Part shown: one piece after another, positions 61,344-64,000 of the stretch | Position numbering within the stretch: the stretch's first letter is position 1 | Layout of the letters: every line of letters begins with the position of its first letter | Assembly: GCA_944325945.1 (NCBI GenBank) | Contig: CALVBW010000017.1 | Coordinates: 1-64,000 of the forward strand | Origin: Candidatus Gastranaerophilales bacterium | GTDB lineage: Bacteria > Cyanobacteriota > Vampirovibrionia > Gastranaerophilales > Gastranaerophilaceae | Direction of reading: 5' to 3' | DNA length: 64,000 nt | Notes under the pieces: model-generated | What the model saw: only the letters and a program-made list of their open reading frames with translations | What the model was told of the DNA's origin: nothing | The model's database searches: none | Made by a program: the position numbers and the translations under genes

Positions 61344-61479
61344 ACCAATGTTCAGTGTGTTCTCCTGCCTCAGGCAGTTCAGGATGACATATTGTAAGTC
61401 GGATTTACCATGCCGACCTACATTTATGTTATAAATGTTCCTTCTTACTATCTTAGTGCCATAGTATCTTAGTAACTTT
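60954..61479 (-). repeat. Repeat mosaic inside the locus 3 reading frame
   Basis: Contains GTGAGC-TTC-GCTCAC (60999-61013), GTCGGC..GCCGAC (61170-61189), an ATCCTGAA..TTCAGGAT palindrome (61308-61328), and a second such palindrome split by a 51-base insert (61038-61088). It also contains a 228-base insert flanked by ATGCCGACC (61182-61190 and 61410-61418) and a sequence near 61441-61479 that recurs inverted at 60954-60990. All of it stays in one open frame. Confidence 0.8.
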
Positions 61480-61516
61480 ACATAATCAATACCGCCAAAA
61501 CCCTTGTCCTGTCTAT

Positions 61517-61564
61517 CTAGGAGAGTAGCCCCCCCCCGACATTTTTAAACTCTTTGTTTTTCAT
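61517..61564 (-). CDS. 15-codon leader ORF with G9 tract, locus 3
   Basis: AAGGAGG at 61571-61577, 7 bases before ATG 61564. Reads MKNKEFKNVGGGLLS and stops at TAG (61517-61519). The aroH stop codon lies inside the Shine-Dalgarno (61576-61578), so translation is probably coupled to aroH. Confidence 0.7.
   Translation of the reverse strand: MKNKEFKNVGGGLLS
61529..61537 (-). repeat. Poly-G tract (G9 on the coding strand), locus 3
   Basis: Nine Gs at the same distance from the leader ATG as at loci 1 and 2. Confidence 0.95.
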
Positions 61565-61575
61565 GGCTTTCCTCC

Positions 61576-61929
61576 TTATATTAATCTTAATTTATCCGCG
61601 CCTTTTAAATAAACGAATTCAGGCTCAAAATCTTCTTTTACATTTGCAACTACCAGAACACGCAAACACATAGCGAGTGCACCCGGCACGTCAAGTTCAC
61701 TATAACACATCATGGCAGTTTTGGTCAAACCCATATCAATCCGCGCAAACTTCGCCGGAAATGCCGCATTCAAATCCCGTGTAAGAGTAAAAATAATATG
61801 CGAAATATTTTCTTGCGTAAGATCATTTTTTCGAAACATTTCGCTCAAAAGTTCCAGAACAGCCGCCTTAATTGCGTCTTCCGTATTCTCATCAACTGTA
61901 ATTGCGCCTCTGATACCTTTTGTAATCAT
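61576..61929 (-). CDS. aroH: Chorismate mutase, AroH type
   Basis: 117 residues, typical of monofunctional AroH. KGIRGAITVDENTEDAIKAAVLELL at the N-terminus, DLNAAFPAKFAR, and the trimeric-fold Arg-rich C-terminus CLRVLVVANV. Converts chorismate to prephenate. Overlaps fmt by 4 bases; its stop sits in the ribosome-binding site of the next leader ORF. Confidence 0.93.
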   Translation of the reverse strand: MITKGIRGAITVDENTEDAIKAAVLELLSEMFRKNDLTQENISHIIFTLTRDLNAAFPAKFARIDMGLTKTAMMCYSELDVPGALAMCLRVLVVANVKEDFEPEFVYLKGADKLRLI

Positions 61930-62837
61930 CTTCTTAATCCGTTATACCAGTCACGGGCGGACATTTCACCTTTGCCTTCGGGTTTTACCCTTGTAAGTAA
62001 AAGGCAATCCTTGCCGCAGCCCATTAAAACACCTTCTTTTGTAACTCTTAAAAATTCACCGCACGCACCGCAATCGTCAACAACACGGCTTTCAAGAACT
62101 TTTATAATTTTTCCGTCATAAATAAAATACGCGGACGGACTTTTGTAAATTCCACGGACAAGGTTATTAATCTCGCACGCAGGTTTTGACCAGTCAATTT
62201 GAGTTTCTTCTCTTGTAAGTTTATTTGCCATGCAAACCCCGTCCTCACATTGCGGAACAGGTTTTAAATTACCGTTATAAAGGTCAACAAGTGTTTTTTC
62301 AAGCAATTCAGGCGACATGTCGCTTATTTTTTCAAACAAATCCATACAATTCATATTGTCAGGGATTTTAATTGTTTCTCTAAGACAAATATCACCGCAG
62401 TCCAGCCCCAATTCCGTAATCATGGTGCAGATACCTGTTTCCTTATCGCCGTTTATAATAGCGCGCTGAATCGGGTTTGCGCCTCTGTATTTGGGCAAAA
62501 GCGACGCATGAAGGTTAATTGTTTCAAATTTCGGAATATCAAGGACTTCCTGCGACAAAATCTGCCCGAAAGCAAACGTCACAAAGAAATCAGGCGACAA
62601 CTTTTTTAATTCCTCCTGAATTTCAGGTTCTTTACGAATAGATTTAGGCTGAAAAACAGGCAAATTGTGTGCAACAGCAAACTCTTTTACAGGAGACATA
62701 GTAAGCTTATGACCGCGTCCGGCGGGTTTGTCGGGCTGGGTCACGACCGCCAAAACCTCGATTTTATCGGAATTATAAAGATATTCAAGTGATTTGACGG
62801 CGATTTTCGGGGTTCCGAAAAAAACAATTTTAATCAT
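61926..62837 (-). CDS. fmt: Methionyl-tRNA formyltransferase
   Basis: 303 residues from ATG 62837 (an earlier in-frame start at 62927 would lie inside def). VFFGTPKIAVKSLEYL, QPDKPAGRGHKL, NLHASLLPKYRGANPIQRAI with catalytic Asn and His, and GLDCGDICL with Asp. C-terminal domain with KLTREETQIDW. Formylates initiator Met-tRNA; partner of def just upstream (8-base overlap). Confidence 0.96.
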   Translation of the reverse strand: MIKIVFFGTPKIAVKSLEYLYNSDKIEVLAVVTQPDKPAGRGHKLTMSPVKEFAVAHNLPVFQPKSIRKEPEIQEELKKLSPDFFVTFAFGQILSQEVLDIPKFETINLHASLLPKYRGANPIQRAIINGDKETGICTMITELGLDCGDICLRETIKIPDNMNCMDLFEKISDMSPELLEKTLVDLYNGNLKPVPQCEDGVCMANKLTREETQIDWSKPACEINNLVRGIYKSPSAYFIYDGKIIKVLESRVVDDCGACGEFLRVTKEGVLMGCGKDCLLLTRVKPEGKGEMSARDWYNGLRR

Positions 62838-63390
62838 TAAGCTCTTTCTCCAATTCCGGTTCTTCAAGCAATTTATCGGGCTCAATCGGCGGCAGGTGGA
62901 ATTTTTCAAGAATACCTTCCGTTTCAAACCTGTTTATACAGTGGTCTATAAACAAAACACCGTTCAGATGGTCAAATTCATGCTGAATTGCGCGTGCAAG
63001 AAGGCATCCGTCTTTTGCTTCAAGCGTAAATGAACGTCCGTGTGCGTCAAGCGCCTTTACCATAACATTTTTATAGCGTCTGACGTCCGTATAAGCCTCG
63101 GGAAAACTCAAACAGCCCTCATTGCTAATAACAGCGCCCGATTTTTTAATAATTTTCGGATTTATGAAAACCATCGGGTTCAAAGGCTCGTTTCCTGTTG
63201 AAACGTCAATGACAAATACTCTGTAATTCACCCCGATTTGCGGAGCCGCAAGCCCGACGCCGTTTTGGGAATACATTGTATCCAGCAAATCGTTGACCAA
63301 ATCCGTAATTTTTCTTGAAACTTTATGAACTTCCTTTGACGGCTCGCGCAAAGACTTTTCGCCGTATTTTAAAACTTTCTTAATCGCCAT
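62830..63390 (-). CDS. def: Peptide deformylase
   Basis: 186 residues. All three motifs: GVGLAAPQIGV, NEGCLSFPE (metal-binding Cys) and QHEFDHLNGVLF (HExxH). Removes the formyl group from new proteins. Shine-Dalgarno AGAGGT with TATAAT about 25 bases upstream of the ATG. Confidence 0.97.
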   Translation of the reverse strand: MAIKKVLKYGEKSLREPSKEVHKVSRKITDLVNDLLDTMYSQNGVGLAAPQIGVNYRVFVIDVSTGNEPLNPMVFINPKIIKKSGAVISNEGCLSFPEAYTDVRRYKNVMVKALDAHGRSFTLEAKDGCLLARAIQHEFDHLNGVLFIDHCINRFETEGILEKFHLPPIEPDKLLEEPELEKELND

Positions 63391-63436
63391 AACTACCTCT
63401 TTTAAAATTATATACTAAATAACGGGTTTTTGCAAA

Positions 63437-64000
63437 TCAGCGAACATTTAAAAATTTATGAACCTGCGGTATAAGACGGGTTTTCGGGTGTAATTCAAGA
63501 AATTTATCCAGAATTCCGGCTGCAAAATCCGGCGTAACCGAAAGCTTATTTCCATTCATTTCCGGCTGCAAAACAAGCTCAATATCGTGTTTTTGCCCCA
63601 ACTCACAACATTTTTTAATCTCATCATCAGTTATCGCAGAATTAAAGACAATCTTTGCAAAACACTCTTTTTGTTTTGCCATTTCAAAAAACATGTCATG
63701 GAATTTGTAGGAATCCTTAATCCCTGAGGCGCTTTCAAGCTTGATATCAGCGGCAATTATATCAATAAAGTCAATAATTTCGGCAAGTTTATCCGCAAGA
63801 GTAGCATTTGTTTCAAGATAAATTTTCATGCCTGCAGCAAGCGGCAGAAATTCCTTCAGAAAATCAACTGCTAAAAGCGGCTCCCCGCCGGTTAAAGATA
63901 CTGAATGAATAGTTTTTAAATCAAATTTTTTGAGATAAGCCGCGAGTTCTTGAGGCGTAAATTCCTCAAAATACTCGTCAGGCGCAAATTCCGTATCACA
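63437..64000 (-). CDS. Radical SAM protein, QueE/activating-enzyme-like (partial)
   Basis: The gene runs off the right edge. 187 residues are visible, of which 130 follow the internal ATG at 63829. Upstream of that the frame continues with EEFTPQELAAYLKKF, then SLTGGEPLLAVDFL (the GGE SAM motif) and IYLETNATLADKL. The CxxxCxxC cluster lies beyond the edge. The pattern TGGEP plus LETNA/G suits 7-carboxy-7-deazaguanine synthase (QueE) or a pyruvate-formate-lyase-type activase. Confidence 0.8.
   Translation of the reverse strand, partial: CDTEFAPDEYFEEFTPQELAAYLKKFDLKTIHSVSLTGGEPLLAVDFLKEFLPLAAGMKIYLETNATLADKLAEIIDFIDIIAADIKLESASGIKDSYKFHDMFFEMAKQKECFAKIVFNSAITDDEIKKCCELGQKHDIELVLQPEMNGNKLSVTPDFAAGILDKFLELHPKTRLIPQVHKFLNVR

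Noticed and set aside
61343-61528. Treating the locus 3 upstream region as simple intergenic decay
   Set aside because: Decay would be expected to leave stops in all frames; the +1 frame is open over the whole stretch, as at locus 1, so coding potential had to be considered.

Overview
The window looks like a chromosome segment of an AT-rich, anaerobic, LPS-bearing (diderm) bacterium. The best fit is a gut member of Vampirovibrionia/Melainabacteria (order Gastranaerophilales), the non-photosynthetic sister group of Cyanobacteria. Three things support this. Genes for lipid A, Kdo and LPS export are present (lpxB, lpxI, kdsB, lptD, an AsmA-like giant). The response regulator reads like cyanobacterial RpaB. 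Dispersed pilin-like genes carry the prepilin signature AFTLAEVLITLGIIG. I know this lineage's character from general knowledge; no database search was run, so the assignment is inference.

Layout. 1-1.8 kb: end of a coiled-coil gene, a lipoprotein-sized surface protein, tRNA-Leu(CAA), and a gene-free stretch holding partial copies of the tRNA 3' end. 1.8-6.3 kb (minus): one tight operon (WecG/TagA glycosyltransferase, transketolase N-subunit, two pilin-like proteins with Gly/Pro-Glu linkers, YhcH) preceded by dgt. 8.1-14.2 kb (minus): envelope operon of a 34-residue membrane peptide, an M23 peptidase, lptD, a class II aldolase, lpxI and lpxB. 14.3-17.2 kb (plus): STAND-like ATPase/TPR protein and rsmG. 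17.2-24.7 kb: pilin-like gene, sugar ABC permease pair, TPR proteins and lineage-specific membrane proteins. 24.8-29.4 kb: tRNA-His, RpaB-like regulator, kdsB-prmA-accA-accD. 29.5-35.2 kb: GNAT-like protein, matrixin, ybaB-recR, pilin-like gene, DppF-like ATPase, smpB, formyltransferase paralogue. 35.2-45.3 kb: obg operon with a metal-site-less amidohydrolase, yjbQ and a pilin-like gene; tsaD, gshB, MBL hydrolase, ribD, Memo, dnaX. 45.3-51 kb: ldcA, nifU-nifS, AAA ATPase, repeat protein. 51-59.3 kb (minus): sigma factor, gcvPB, activase-related protein, membrane protein, miaA, AsmA giant. 59.4-64 kb: Usp, pilin-like gene, aroH-fmt-def, truncated radical SAM gene.

The most striking feature is shared by three of the pilin-like loci (17.2-18.4, 31.9-32.7 and 60.3-61.6 kb). 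Each begins with a strong Shine-Dalgarno and ATG. A run of exactly nine Gs follows inside a 15-codon leader ORF that ends in a stop. At two loci, adding one G (ten in total) fuses the leader to the pilin frame through 260-450 nt of repeat-rich DNA with no stop codon. This is what a homopolymer contingency (phase-variation or slippage) switch would look like. The third locus is out of frame by a different amount and may be degenerate.

A second genome-wide theme is that about a dozen first-of-operon genes have a -10 box six or seven bases before the ATG and no Shine-Dalgarno. This predicts leaderless mRNAs. Convergent genes are packed so tightly that their stop codons often overlap by exactly 4 nt.
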